From the NCBI GenBank assembly GCA_965205275.1, contig OZ242168.1, forward strand, positions 2,042,184-2,106,183: DNA of 64,000 nucleotides, read 5' to 3'. The notes under the pieces were generated by a model. That model saw only the letters and a program-made list of their open reading frames with translations. It ran no database searches and had not been told where the DNA came from. Source of the DNA: WTFY01 sp965205275 (GTDB lineage Bacteria > Pseudomonadota > Gammaproteobacteria > UBA4575). Below are positions 17,331 through 26,283 of the stretch, one piece after another (the stretch's first letter is position 1; each line of letters starts with the position of its first letter). A program made the translations under genes and the position numbers.

Positions 17331-18239
17331 TCAGTCGTCTAAATATTTGCTGTCTTCCAGTTGTTCGCGCCATCGTCTGACAGCCTCCCCTTTGCGCTTG
17401 GACCAGACTTCCTTGCGTTCTGCAACCCGCTGTTCGCGTGCATTCTTGTGCATGGGGATGGTCATTTCTCCAAACAGGACTTGCTTTAAAAATCGCATTG
17501 CAAATAATAGACGCGCTTCTTCATCATCCAGTAGTTCCTCTATTTCCTCATCAGGAATGGGGAAGATCGACCGGAATCCTTTGCTCTGAATGAATTCAGC
17601 AAAACTGTCCATGTCATAACTGCACATATCGAACAGCTGAAGACTACGTTCCGAAGGTGCGCCAACTGTAGGTCCGCTGGACCTTTTTTTAAGCACTATA
17701 TCTCGCCATTCACGGTTCATTTCATCATACTTCACAATCCCCTGTTCATGACGATATTGGGCAACTGTCTGTGTCTCGGGCTCAAAGTGCCCGAGGCAAT
17801 GCTCTTCTTTCACTACAAAGTAGATGTCATCCACATCCGCAGCATCCTTTTTGCGGACCCCCATATTGCCCAAGGCATAATACCGGCATGCAGCAGGGCG
17901 GTCCTCGTATATCCCGCAGCCTTCATTCGTCAGATGGATGCATTCTGTCGTGCCGGGTTTCGTAACCATTTTCAGACCAGGCATGTTGTGGTAGTCCATT
18001 GCAAAAGGTGCAGTGTACAGGGCGACAAACTCCTTTGAGTCAAGGCCTAGCCGACTTTTGAGCCGGACGATGTCGTAAGGGGTAAGCGTGATATCGATGT
18101 TTTTACAGCACGCGTTGAAGCATGCGATGCCCTTGTGGCAGTCAAATTGAAATTCACTGTCTAGGTTCAGTTCTTCCGGCTGAATGGGGCTTTGAACCGG
18201 AATATTCTTTTTTATCTCACGTTCATCAGGCATCGGCAC
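17331..18239 (-). CDS. YkgJ-family cysteine-cluster protein
   Basis: This 302-residue cytoplasmic protein has a Cys-rich YkgJ (Zn/Fe-chelating) core: FDCHKGIACFNACCKNIDITLTP, then CIHLTNEGCGIYEDRPAACRYYA and EEHCLGHF. The C-terminal half is longer than the minimal family and ends in a basic helical tail. The spacing of conserved Cys suggests a bound metal or Fe-S cluster. It is downstream of the second aprBA and on the same strand, separated by a strong hairpin (18264-18300), so it may be read at reduced level from the apr promoter. The exact role is unknown; placement suggests help in Apr maturation or redox balance. Confidence 0.78.
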   Translation of the reverse strand: MPMPDEREIKKNIPVQSPIQPEELNLDSEFQFDCHKGIACFNACCKNIDITLTPYDIVRLKSRLGLDSKEFVALYTAPFAMDYHNMPGLKMVTKPGTTECIHLTNEGCGIYEDRPAACRYYALGNMGVRKKDAADVDDIYFVVKEEHCLGHFEPETQTVAQYRHEQGIVKYDEMNREWRDIVLKKRSSGPTVGAPSERSLQLFDMCSYDMDSFAEFIQSKGFRSIFPIPDEEIEELLDDEEARLLFAMRFLKQVLFGEMTIPMHKNAREQRVAERKEVWSKRKGEAVRRWREQLEDSKYLDD

Positions 18240-18263
18240 ACCTGTTCGTACTGAGCTTCACAA

Positions 18264-18300
18264 AAAACCGGGCAGCCATTGAGACATGGTACCCGGTTTT
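18264..18300 (-). terminator. Hairpin terminator between second aprA and YkgJ-like gene
   Basis: A perfect 9-bp stem (AAAACCGGG / CCCGGTTTT) with a 19-nt loop. On the minus strand it is followed by further T residues, so it would terminate aprBA transcription. It also lies just upstream of the YkgJ-like gene and could act as an attenuator. Confidence 0.75.
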
Positions 18301-18318
18301 GCAGTGACTAAGAATTGA

Positions 18319-20296
18319 TTATGAGACTTGTGCCGGCGGCAGGGCCATCGCTTCAGGTTCATCGTCGGATTTCTTGATCAGCTGCACATAGGGCACTTTC
18401 TTGAGCTTCCACTCACCGCTGTGCCGGTCAAAGGTTGAATTTGTAAAGCACTTCCAGTTTTCGTCATCTATGTTCATATAATCTGTACGGTAGTAATAGC
18501 CCGGGTAACGCGTCTCTTCCCGGAACTGGATATGCTTCATATGCGCGTACGCAGCAATCAGTCGATGGTAGTTTTCCCACGCACGCAAGAGTTCATGCAG
18601 GTCCTTGGCGCGCATCTTGATAGAATCCTCACGTAGCATCTCCAGTTTGCGTTCTGCAACCTCCAGCATCACCTTGTTGGTTTGGTACATGGTGGATACA
18701 CCCGCGACATACTCGTCCATGATTTTCTGCAGGCGGAGCTGGAACATTTTCGGGGTGATGTAATGAGGGTTGATGTCAATTGCCGTGGTGTAGTCCTTGT
18801 GTTTCAGGAATGTCTTCACAGGCGCGTAGATATCGGACACGACTTCATCTACGGAACGTGCCATCTCCGACTTCCATTCCTTGTGGTCAATCGCAAATTT
18901 GACCAGGGCCTTGCCTGCGATCCGGCCTTCTGCATGCGAGCCGCTGGAAAACTTGTGTCCTGAAGCCCCCACACCGTCTCCTGCAGTGAATAAGCCCTTG
19001 ACCGTGGTCATGCGGTTGTAACCCCAGTGATAGTGATCGGGTGTACCTGGAATGTCGTCAGGACCTGAGGTCCAGATTCCTGCGCAGCCTGCATGCGAGC
19101 CCAAAAGGTAGGGTTCGGTCGGCATGAGTTCGGACATCTGCTTGTCAGGTTCAATATTTTCGCCCGCCCAAACACCGCATTGACCAATGGTCATATCGAG
19201 AAAATCTTCCCAGGCTTCAGCTTCGAGATGCTTGATTTCCTGAGGTGTCATATTTTCAGCCAATTTTGCCATTGCAGTCGGGGTGTCTATGAAAATTGGA
19301 CCGCGGCCGTCTTTCAACTCTCTCATCATCAGGTGGTTTCGAAGACAGGTGCCCATTTTCATGCCCACCGCATAGGCGTCATAGCCGTAGTCCTTGAGCG
19401 ACTCGTAGTTCTTCTTTTGGTAATCTTCCCCAAAAGCATTCATGGCTTTGGCCTTGAACAGCAGGAACCACGCCCCGACAGGCCCGTAACCATCCTTGAA
19501 GCGTGCAGGTACAAAGCGGTTTTCCATCAGCGTCAGTTCAGCTCCACACTCCGCTGCCATGGGAGTAGGTAGAACCGGCATTCCAGACGGGATACCACGC
19601 CCGTCCGATGCCTTCACCCACTGAACGGGGGCGGAATACATTAACTGCCCCACCCGCCGCAAGGAGGCAGCATTTGAACTTGTACACATGCAGGGTGTTA
19701 TCCCGCACACTGAAGCCGGCCGCACCAGCAACCCGGTTGGGATCATTCTTGTCGGTTTCAAGGCGCACTATGAAAACATGTTCCTGGATGTTTTCAGTTC
19801 CAATTGCTTTTTTCGCGGCTTCCGCAACGGTCCACTTGTAGGACTCGCCGTTGATCATGATCTGCCACTTGCCCGAGTGCACGCACTTGCCACCCTCTAC
19901 TAGGGTCTTGCCCTCGTCACCCGGTTGTTTCCAGATAGGCAGTCCCCATTTTTCGAAATTGTGCACCGAGTCATCCACATGACGGCCTACATCGTAGACC
20001 AGGTCTTCACGGGTGATGCCCATCAGGTCTCCGCGAACATAGCGGACGTAGTCAGCAGGGTCATTCTCTCCCATGTATGTGTTGATCGCGGACAGTCCCT
20101 GTGCCACAGCACCGGAACGGTCCAAGGCCGCTTTGTCGACCAGCTTGACCTTGAGGTCTACGCCCTGCTCTTTGGCCTTATCGATCCAGCGTTTGATTTC
20201 AAATGCAGCGCCACAGGCCGCCATGCCACCGCCGATAATCAGGATATCGACCTCTTCTTCAATGATTTGCGGGTTTCCAAAACTGAATTCACTCAT
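18319..20296 (-). pseudogene. aprA: Adenylylsulfate reductase alpha subunit (second copy), frameshifted
   Basis: The gene reads intact from ATG 20296 (VDILIIGGGMAACGAAFEIKRW, the FAD site) to VWNAGSTYS. An extra C in the minus-strand triplet at 19563-19561 then shifts the frame; the rest continues as MAAECGAELTLMENRF to the stop at 18319. Without the extra base the protein would be about 660 residues, normal for AprA. It is preceded by its own aprB and has no aprM. Sequence differs widely from the copy at 10932-12776, so it belongs to another AprA lineage. The lesion sits in a short homopolymer, so an assembly error is possible. Confidence 0.9.
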
Positions 20297-20368
20297 TGGT
20301 TTTCGGCCTCAAGAAAGTAACCGGGACCTTTTGCCCCAGCCCTTGGTATCTTAAAGAAATATGGTTGG

Positions 20369-20833
20369 TCAGCTTGCGATGAACTGGCTCTTATCACAGT
20401 CATGTGTGCCTTTGGTAAACAGGGTGCTGTGATCAGCAAGTTCATCCAGATTCGCTTCATTTTCCCCACCGTATGGGTCGGCAGAGCCTTCCGGAGTTGT
20501 ACGGATCGGGAATTTGAAACGTTTCATGTTTCCGTTGCGGAACTTGATGGTCCACAGGATCGAGTCAGTTCCACGTAATGGCTGCACGGAAGCACCTAAC
20601 GGAACCACGTCGGCATAGTGGCGACACTCAATGGCTTGTTGCGGGCAAACTTTCACACATGAGTAGCATTCCCAGCACTGTTCCGGTTCCTGGTTGAACG
20701 CTTTCATTGCATGGCCGGTCTTTGAGCCATCTTTATCCAGTAGCATCAGGTCATGAGGGCAAATGTACACGCAGGCCGTCTTGTCCTGGCCCTTACACCC
20801 ATCACATTTGTCGGTACGTACATAGGTAGGCAT
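20369..20833 (-). CDS. aprB: Adenylylsulfate reductase beta subunit (second copy)
   Basis: 154 residues from ATG 20833, which is preceded by a GGAG ribosome binding site; a start six codons earlier is less likely. The two 4Fe-4S motifs are CDGCKGQDKTACVYICPHD, with an insertion in the first loop, and CWECYSCVKVCPQQA. The inserted loop and longer C-terminal tail separate it from the AprM-associated copy. Its AprA partner, 72 bp downstream, is frameshifted. The gene itself is intact. Confidence 0.95.
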   Translation of the reverse strand: MPTYVRTDKCDGCKGQDKTACVYICPHDLMLLDKDGSKTGHAMKAFNQEPEQCWECYSCVKVCPQQAIECRHYADVVPLGASVQPLRGTDSILWTIKFRNGNMKRFKFPIRTTPEGSADPYGGENEANLDELADHSTLFTKGTHDCDKSQFIAS

Positions 20834-21206
20834 TTTTTGTCTCCGATACACGATAATTCAGGTTGGTTTAGTTTGCCGCATCTCGTGCCAATCTACGGTA
20901 CACTTGGCATAAAGAGGCTCAAAACACACAGATTTGTGGCTAACTTAGAACCTTGGGGCCGTATATTCAAATAGTTATAACTTTACCAGCCACAAGCGTA
21001 TCTTATGTCATCGGGTCTGGTGGAAGGAGATTCAGCCAGAAGCCAGCCCTTTAAAGACTGCGCCGGTTGTCCATGCTCCCTTGTACCTTGGCCAGGGTCG
21101 GCTTGACACCTTTTTGGTGTAAGCGCCTGCAATTTGTACTTGGTTCTGCAGCCGTTCGTGTGTATTTCCAGAGTGATCAGCCCGGGGCCAAATAAGCAAT
21201 CCTGCT
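20834..21206. other. Region upstream of the second aprBA
   Basis: About 370 bp without a gene on either strand. It should hold the aprBA promoter. A 5-bp hairpin with an A5 loop (near 21105-21120) lies downstream of the phosphofructokinase gene but has no T-run. I see no convincing operator. Confidence 0.4.
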
Positions 21207-22469
21207 TCAGACAGTGTATGTAGTCTCCAGTCTTTTCGGCACCGGGACATTCCTGAGTCGCACGTAGCTGGGCAGGCCATTTTTGTAGGGCGGGTAGGCT
21301 TCGCCCCGGATCAAAGGGGCCAGGTAGTTGCGGCATCGATTGGTGATGCCGAACCCATCTTTGGTAATATAGCTTCGTGGCATCACCTTTTCCTGGTTGG
21401 CCACTCTTGCCAATGAGGTACTGCTAATTTTCCACCGGTACGGCTTGTCCGATGTCCGTACAATGACAGGCAGAATCGCGGTTTTTCCCTGCAATGCAAA
21501 TTGTACGGCAGCCTTGCCCATGGCATAGGCCTGCTCGACATCGGTTCGGGAAGCGATGTGCCGGGCGGCACGTTGCAAATAATCTGCAACCGCCCAATGG
21601 TACTTGTAGCCGTGTTCCTGTTTGACCATATTGGCCACCACGGGTGCAACACCCCCCAGCTGCTTGTGACCGAATGCGTCGGTACTGCCGGCATCTGCCA
21701 GGAACTTGCCATCTGCAAACCGTGCCCCTTCCGAAACACAGATTACACAGTAGCCGTACCGGTCTACGCATTCCTTTACACGGATTAAAAACCGCTTCCG
21801 GTCGAACGCAATTTCCGGAAACAAGATGATATGAGGCGCATCGCCCTCGTTCTTGCCGGCGAGCCCGCTTGCGGCTGCAATCCAGCCGGCGTGACGCCCC
21901 ATGACTTCCATGACAAACACCTTGGTTGAAGTTTTTGCCATGGATTGCACGTCAAAAGCCGCTTCCGTGATGGATACCGCTACGTATTTTGCGACTGAGC
22001 CAAATCCGGGGCAGTTGTCGGTAACTGGCAAATCGTTGTCTACGGTTTTGGGAATCCCGATGCATTGAACCGGGTACCTCATTTTTTTGCTGAACTGTGA
22101 AACCTTTTTTGAGGTGTCCTGTGAATCCCCGCCGCCGTTGTAAAAGAAATAACCAATATTGTGTGCCTTGAAGACCTCCATGAGGCGTTCATACTGTGCG
22201 CGGTTTTCCTCGATACTCTTTAACTTGTACCGGCAGGAACCGAAGGCTCCGGAGGGGGTATGTTTCAATGCAGCAATCGCACGTGCCGATTCCCTTGAGG
22301 TGTCAATCAGGTCTTCTGTGAGCGCCCCAAGAATGCCATTCCGTCCGGCGTACACCTTGCCAATCTTGTTTGGATGTTTACGTGCAGTTTCAATCACCCC
22401 GCATGCCGTGGCATTGATGACAGCGGTTACACCGCCTGATTGCGCATAGAATGCATTCTGTTTTTCCAT
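21207..22469 (-). CDS. Pyrophosphate-dependent 6-phosphofructokinase
   Basis: 420 residues from ATG 22469, which has a GAGG ribosome binding site; a longer reading to 22604 is unlikely. It phosphorylates fructose 6-phosphate with pyrophosphate, reversibly, in glycolysis or the Calvin cycle. The N-terminus AQSGGVTAVINATACGV, the PPi-type GGGDSQDTS (in place of ATP-type GGDGT) and GIPKTVDNDLPVTD identify the PPi-dependent long form. MGRHAGWIAAASGLA follows. Autotrophic and methylotrophic proteobacteria use this enzyme to save ATP in the Calvin cycle, which fits cbbQ here. A 22-bp gap follows the hypothetical gene upstream. Confidence 0.93.
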   Translation of the reverse strand: MEKQNAFYAQSGGVTAVINATACGVIETARKHPNKIGKVYAGRNGILGALTEDLIDTSRESARAIAALKHTPSGAFGSCRYKLKSIEENRAQYERLMEVFKAHNIGYFFYNGGGDSQDTSKKVSQFSKKMRYPVQCIGIPKTVDNDLPVTDNCPGFGSVAKYVAVSITEAAFDVQSMAKTSTKVFVMEVMGRHAGWIAAASGLAGKNEGDAPHIILFPEIAFDRKRFLIRVKECVDRYGYCVICVSEGARFADGKFLADAGSTDAFGHKQLGGVAPVVANMVKQEHGYKYHWAVADYLQRAARHIASRTDVEQAYAMGKAAVQFALQGKTAILPVIVRTSDKPYRWKISSTSLARVANQEKVMPRSYITKDGFGITNRCRNYLAPLIRGEAYPPYKNGLPSYVRLRNVPVPKRLETTYTV

Positions 22470-22491
22470 AACGTCCTCTATCTCAATGGTT

Positions 22492-22863
22492 TCAGGTCCT
22501 TGAATCAGGATTTTCCGGAAAGGCACCACTGCGTACGCTTTCGTAATCTGCCTGGGTCTGCAGCAGCGCAGTGACACATTGTTGTAAATCGTCGTACTCT
22601 TCAATTCCGGTGTTCATTTGTTCCAGTTCCTTGTAAAAGAAGTTGCATTGATAGCGACTTTCACCACTTTTTATCACTACAAAACTGCAGCCCCCGGCCG
22701 GCCAGAACAGGGCCGGGCATTCTGTCAGGTCAGGGGTTTTGGGATCCAGCTGGACTTCAACATCGGCCAGCTGGATTTCCACGGGGTCTTTTTTCCATCG
22801 ACCGTCTACCGCATTTTGAACGATGTTGCGTTCATTCTCTGTATAATCCGGGACGTGGGTCAT
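22492..22863 (-). CDS. Small hypothetical protein upstream of PPi-PFK
   Basis: This 123-residue acidic, soluble protein has several Cys (CPALFWPAGGCSF, YQCNFFYKEL, LQQCVTALL) and no membrane segment. I do not recognise a family. It lies 22 bp upstream of the phosphofructokinase gene on the same strand and is probably co-transcribed, so it may influence that enzyme. It is divergent from adk. Confidence 0.65.
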   Translation of the reverse strand: MTHVPDYTENERNIVQNAVDGRWKKDPVEIQLADVEVQLDPKTPDLTECPALFWPAGGCSFVVIKSGESRYQCNFFYKELEQMNTGIEEYDDLQQCVTALLQTQADYESVRSGAFPENPDSRT

Positions 22864-22970
22864 GGCTTGTCCTGGGTGGGTTGATCTGATTTTCTTGCCA
22901 GTTTAGCGAAGTTGAAGCGCAGGCATCGTATTAATTCTGATCTACGCCTCTACAATCAAAGGAGAAAACA

Positions 22971-23627
22971 ATGCGCGTCATTCTATTAGGCGGCCCGGGT
23001 GCAGGTAAAGGCACCCAGGCGAATTACATTAAGGAAAAATACGGGATTCCGCAAATTTCTACAGGCGACATGCTGCGTGCGGCCGTAAAAGCGCGCACCC
23101 CACTGGGGTTGCAGGCCCAGGCGGTCATGGAATCCGGCGGTCTGGTGTCTGACGAGATCATTCTCGGTCTGGTCAAGGACCGGATTGCGCAAGACGATTG
23201 CACGAATGGATTTCTGTTTGATGGTTTTCCACGCACCATGGTTCAGGCAGAGTGCCTGAAGGATCAGGATGTCGGGATTGATTATGTGGTGGAAATCGAT
23301 GTGGGTGACGAAGAAATTATCCGGCGCATGAGTGGGCGACGTGTGCATCTGGCGTCCGGTCGCACCTACCATGTTGCTTTCAATCCGCCCAGAGTTGAAG
23401 GCAGGGATGATGCGACCGGTGAGGCGTTGATTCAGCGTAAGGATGATCAAGAAGAAACGGTACGTGAGCGCCTCAACGTGTATCATCAGCAGACTGAGCC
23501 ACTGGTCCGGTATTATTCCGGCTGGGCTGGGCGTGGCAGTGCGGGGGCCCCTGTATATATCCGGATCGAAGGCATTGGCAAGGTCGAGGAAATTCGCGAT
23601 CGAATATTTGCTGCCTTAGCGTCGTGA
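22971..23627 (+). CDS. adk: Adenylate kinase
   Basis: This 218-residue protein interconverts AMP + ATP and 2 ADP. The P-loop is GGPGAGKGT near residue 8, followed by ISTGDMLRAAVK, the FLFDGFPRT helix and the long-form LID domain (RRVHLASGRTYHVAFNPP). The LID has no zinc Cys. A good AAAGGAG site lies upstream. In sulfur oxidisers, ATP sulfurylase and APS reductase consume AMP, so this enzyme links to that chemistry. Confidence 0.97.
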   Translation: MRVILLGGPGAGKGTQANYIKEKYGIPQISTGDMLRAAVKARTPLGLQAQAVMESGGLVSDEIILGLVKDRIAQDDCTNGFLFDGFPRTMVQAECLKDQDVGIDYVVEIDVGDEEIIRRMSGRRVHLASGRTYHVAFNPPRVEGRDDATGEALIQRKDDQEETVRERLNVYHQQTEPLVRYYSGWAGRGSAGAPVYIRIEGIGKVEEIRDRIFAALAS

Positions 23628-23656
23628 ACAGTCATAAATACCCGGCTGACTGAGCC

Positions 23657-23998
23657 TTGGAAGTCTGGGCAGCCTTACTCGCGCTTTTTGCTGCAGTCTG
23701 GTACTGGCAGGACAGCTTGCGAAGTCGTGAGCTGGCACTCAGGCACTGTCGCCGGTTTTGTGAACGACATAAGGTGCAGTTTCTGGACCAGTCTGTGCAT
23801 GTTTCAAGATTTCTGCTTGGCAGGGTTGCGGGGAGCAAGCTCTGTATCCGGCGATTTTACGTTTTTGAATTCAGTATAGCGGGCGCAGACCGGCATTACG
23901 GAGTTGCGGTAGTGGCCTGTGGCAGGCTGGAATATCTTTCCTTGCTGCATCCGGATGGCGAAATTATTGAAGGTCGCCTGTCGTCTGAAGATCAGTAA
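23657..23998 (+). CDS. DUF3301-type membrane-anchored protein
   Basis: 113 residues starting at TTG 23657. A single N-terminal membrane helix (VWAALLALFAAVWYWQDSL) is followed by a basic cytoplasmic domain with SRELALRHCRRFCERHKVQFLDQSV and RRFYVFEFS, the pattern of the DUF3301 family, whose function is unknown. It lies 29 bp after adk and is probably in the same operon. It is convergent with the phosphoesterase gene. Confidence 0.78.
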   Translation: MEVWAALLALFAAVWYWQDSLRSRELALRHCRRFCERHKVQFLDQSVHVSRFLLGRVAGSKLCIRRFYVFEFSIAGADRHYGVAVVACGRLEYLSLLHPDGEIIEGRLSSEDQ

Positions 23999-24036
23999 TG
24001 CCGATATCCATTGGCCTCGTGCCGGTAACCGGCGGG

Positions 24037-24627
24037 TTATACAGGGCTGCGGACACGAAATTCGGAAATATCCCACTGCGTATTGCCAGCAGAAATGAGC
24101 AGGCAGGATGCACCGCCTCTAGTGTGGGTTTTCCCCGCCGCACCCGGATTCAGAATCCAGGGCGCCTCCTCCTGATCACAGACAAGCTTGTGACTGTGCC
24201 CGTATATGATGGCGGTGGAATCCGTGAAGTGTTGCCGCAGTTTTTTGTGGCGATTGGCCGGTGGATCGAAGGCATCGCCATGCGTGAGCACAACGCAGCC
24301 CCCGGGCAGTTTTACCTCAGCGATTTCGCTGAGAGTTGCCAGTTCTGCATGCTCCTGTGAGGGCCATTTCCCGGTGCAATCATTGTTCCCGCGCACCGGT
24401 ATCACGTCTTGACATATACTTCTTAGCTGATGCAGTACGCTGCTGGAACCGATGTCTCCCGCATGCAGAATCAGTTCGCAGCCAAGCAGCCGGTTTTGCA
24501 CGTCCGCATCAATATGTCCATGTGTGTCTGAAATCACACCTACCCGCAGGCGGTCGCAGTGCGAGAAATCATAGTGTTTCCTGGAGGGTGCCGGATTCGC
24601 ACGAGCGACGGTACTGGGCATAAGCAT
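24037..24627 (-). CDS. YfcE/MJ0936-type metallophosphoesterase
   Basis: This 196-residue cytoplasmic phosphodiesterase has the calcineurin-like metal motifs in order: VGVISDTHGHID (about residue 31), ILHAGDIGSS, VRGNNDC, VVLTHGD and IYGHSHK. It matches small YfcE-like phosphodiesterases in length. The first 25 residues are not part of the fold, and an internal start is possible. Its substrate cannot be told from sequence. It is convergent with the DUF3301 gene. Confidence 0.88.
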   Translation of the reverse strand: MLMPSTVARANPAPSRKHYDFSHCDRLRVGVISDTHGHIDADVQNRLLGCELILHAGDIGSSSVLHQLRSICQDVIPVRGNNDCTGKWPSQEHAELATLSEIAEVKLPGGCVVLTHGDAFDPPANRHKKLRQHFTDSTAIIYGHSHKLVCDQEEAPWILNPGAAGKTHTRGGASCLLISAGNTQWDISEFRVRSPV

Positions 24628-24779
24628 TTCTCAGCAGGTATACGGATACATCAGGGTTCGACAAAATACTTCAGAATCGCTGCTTGTGCAAACCGGTTGT
24701 ACAAGTGACTTTCCTGATGATGTATTGTTTAAGGCTGCTTTTTGCGTTATGTATCTTTAACTGAGCGGGTCACACATGG

Positions 24780-25850
24780 ATGCATCACATGTCGTTTAAC
24801 GTGCAACTGGCATTTTCCCAGAATTCGTTTCATGCAGAATCGCATGAATCGATTCTCGATGCTGCAATTCGTGCAGGGGTTCCGCTGAACTATGGCTGCA
24901 GCAACGGCAATTGTGGCTTGTGCAAGGCGAGGATCGTAAGCGGTACCACAACGCCGTTGCGCACCCATGATTTTGTATTACGTGAAGCCGAGAAAATCCA
25001 GGGCTATGCATTAATGTGTTCAACCGCGTGCCGGAGTGACGTTGTCGTTGATGCGGATGTCGCGGCAAGGCCTGCCGATATACCGGTACAGAACCTGCGT
25101 GTAAAAGTACGGAAAATCGATCGTATCAGCGATGAGCTGGCGATTATCACTGTACAGGTCCCGCGCACCGTGCGCCTGAGGTTTATGGCGGGCCAGTACA
25201 TGCGCGTACGTGACGAGCACAAGGGGTCGCATGAGTACGCTATTGCAAGTTGTCCGTGCGATGACAAAAGACTCGAATTTCACGTACGTAAACTGGAAGG
25301 CGATCCATTTTCTGATACGGTTTTCAAGGGCCTGGGTGTGGGGATGTGGCTGAATATACATGGCCCTTACGGTAATTTCGTCATCGATGAATCCAAGGAC
25401 AGCCCGCTGATCATGATTGCTTTTGATACCGGCTTTGCTGCCGTGAAAAGCCTGCTGGAGCATATCACTGCCCAGGACAGTGAGCGTTCCGTCTACCTGT
25501 ACTGGCTGGCATGCGGGGCAGAAGGATTGTATTTGAACAATCTGTGCCGCTCCTGGGCAGATGCCCTGGACCAGCTGGAGTATTTTCCCATCCGCCTGCC
25601 ACTGGACATTGCTGGCATCCTGGACAGCCAGCATGAAGGTATCGCGACCATCGAGAAGGAACTCTCTGCCTCCTTGCACCACGTTGGGCATCTTGATGGC
25701 GCAGAAGTGTATACGGTTTTGCCCGATCTGATTGCCAGACTTGTGCAGCAATTGCTCGTGCAAAAAGGGTTTCAGCCACAACAGTTTCATCATGAGATCA
25801 TTCGCGGCACCCCTGATCTGAAATGTATCCATCCTGTGGCACGGGCATGA
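24780..25850 (+). CDS. 2Fe-2S ferredoxin / FAD-NAD reductase fusion protein
   Basis: 356 residues. The N-terminal plant-type ferredoxin domain (about 1-95) has CSNGNCGLC (Cys40, 45, 48) plus a later Cys in ALMCSTAC. A ferredoxin-NADP reductase-like domain follows, with FMAGQYMRVRD and EYAIASCP as the FAD part. The NAD domain is degenerate: AFDTGFAAVKSLLEHI replaces the usual GGTG motif. It resembles CDP-6-deoxyglucoseen-reductase-type and oxygenase-reductase proteins. It overlaps the next gene by ATGA, so the two are coupled. Substrate unknown; it probably feeds electrons to an unidentified partner. Confidence 0.8.
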   Translation: MHHMSFNVQLAFSQNSFHAESHESILDAAIRAGVPLNYGCSNGNCGLCKARIVSGTTTPLRTHDFVLREAEKIQGYALMCSTACRSDVVVDADVAARPADIPVQNLRVKVRKIDRISDELAIITVQVPRTVRLRFMAGQYMRVRDEHKGSHEYAIASCPCDDKRLEFHVRKLEGDPFSDTVFKGLGVGMWLNIHGPYGNFVIDESKDSPLIMIAFDTGFAAVKSLLEHITAQDSERSVYLYWLACGAEGLYLNNLCRSWADALDQLEYFPIRLPLDIAGILDSQHEGIATIEKELSASLHHVGHLDGAEVYTVLPDLIARLVQQLLVQKGFQPQQFHHEIIRGTPDLKCIHPVARA

Positions 25851-26254
25851 CGGACTGTAAATGCAGCTTTGCAGTGACCATGATCAGGGAAACCTATGCC
25901 TGCGAAAAGGCACGCATGGTGACCCGTCGGGCAGGCCCTGATATCGCGTGTACTTCCGAAGATGCAAGCAGCCGGTGCAGGGAAGTACTGGAAAAATTCA
26001 AGGAAGCGGGTCTGACGGCTTTTGATGCGGAGGATGATTTGTTAAGCACGCCGCACAGTGTATATGTCAAAATCCAGTTCGGGGGTCTGCTCGGGCTTGC
26101 TAGAGACGTGATGCATTCATCTGCGGATAATGTTGAAAACATCTTCCAGTTAATTGGTCAGGCCGTGAAGCACTATCATTCCCTTGACGCCATTCCTTAC
26201 CAGGAATATGTGCAGACCATGAAGAAACTTAAAGTTGGACGTAAAAAAAGATAA
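25847..26254 (+). CDS. Small Cys-containing hypothetical coupled to the ferredoxin reductase
   Basis: 135 residues from the ATG overlapping the upstream stop (ATGA at 25847-25850). The N-terminus has CKC and further Cys (YACEK, IACTSEDASSRC), followed by a helical domain. I do not recognise a family. Translational coupling to the ferredoxin reductase and the sulfurtransferase 29 bp downstream suggests a redox or sulfur-related role; this is inference from context. Confidence 0.65.
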   Translation: MTDCKCSFAVTMIRETYACEKARMVTRRAGPDIACTSEDASSRCREVLEKFKEAGLTAFDAEDDLLSTPHSVYVKIQFGGLLGLARDVMHSSADNVENIFQLIGQAVKHYHSLDAIPYQEYVQTMKKLKVGRKKR

Positions 26255-26283
26255 GATAAACCCGCCTGCGGGCAGTGAGGACC

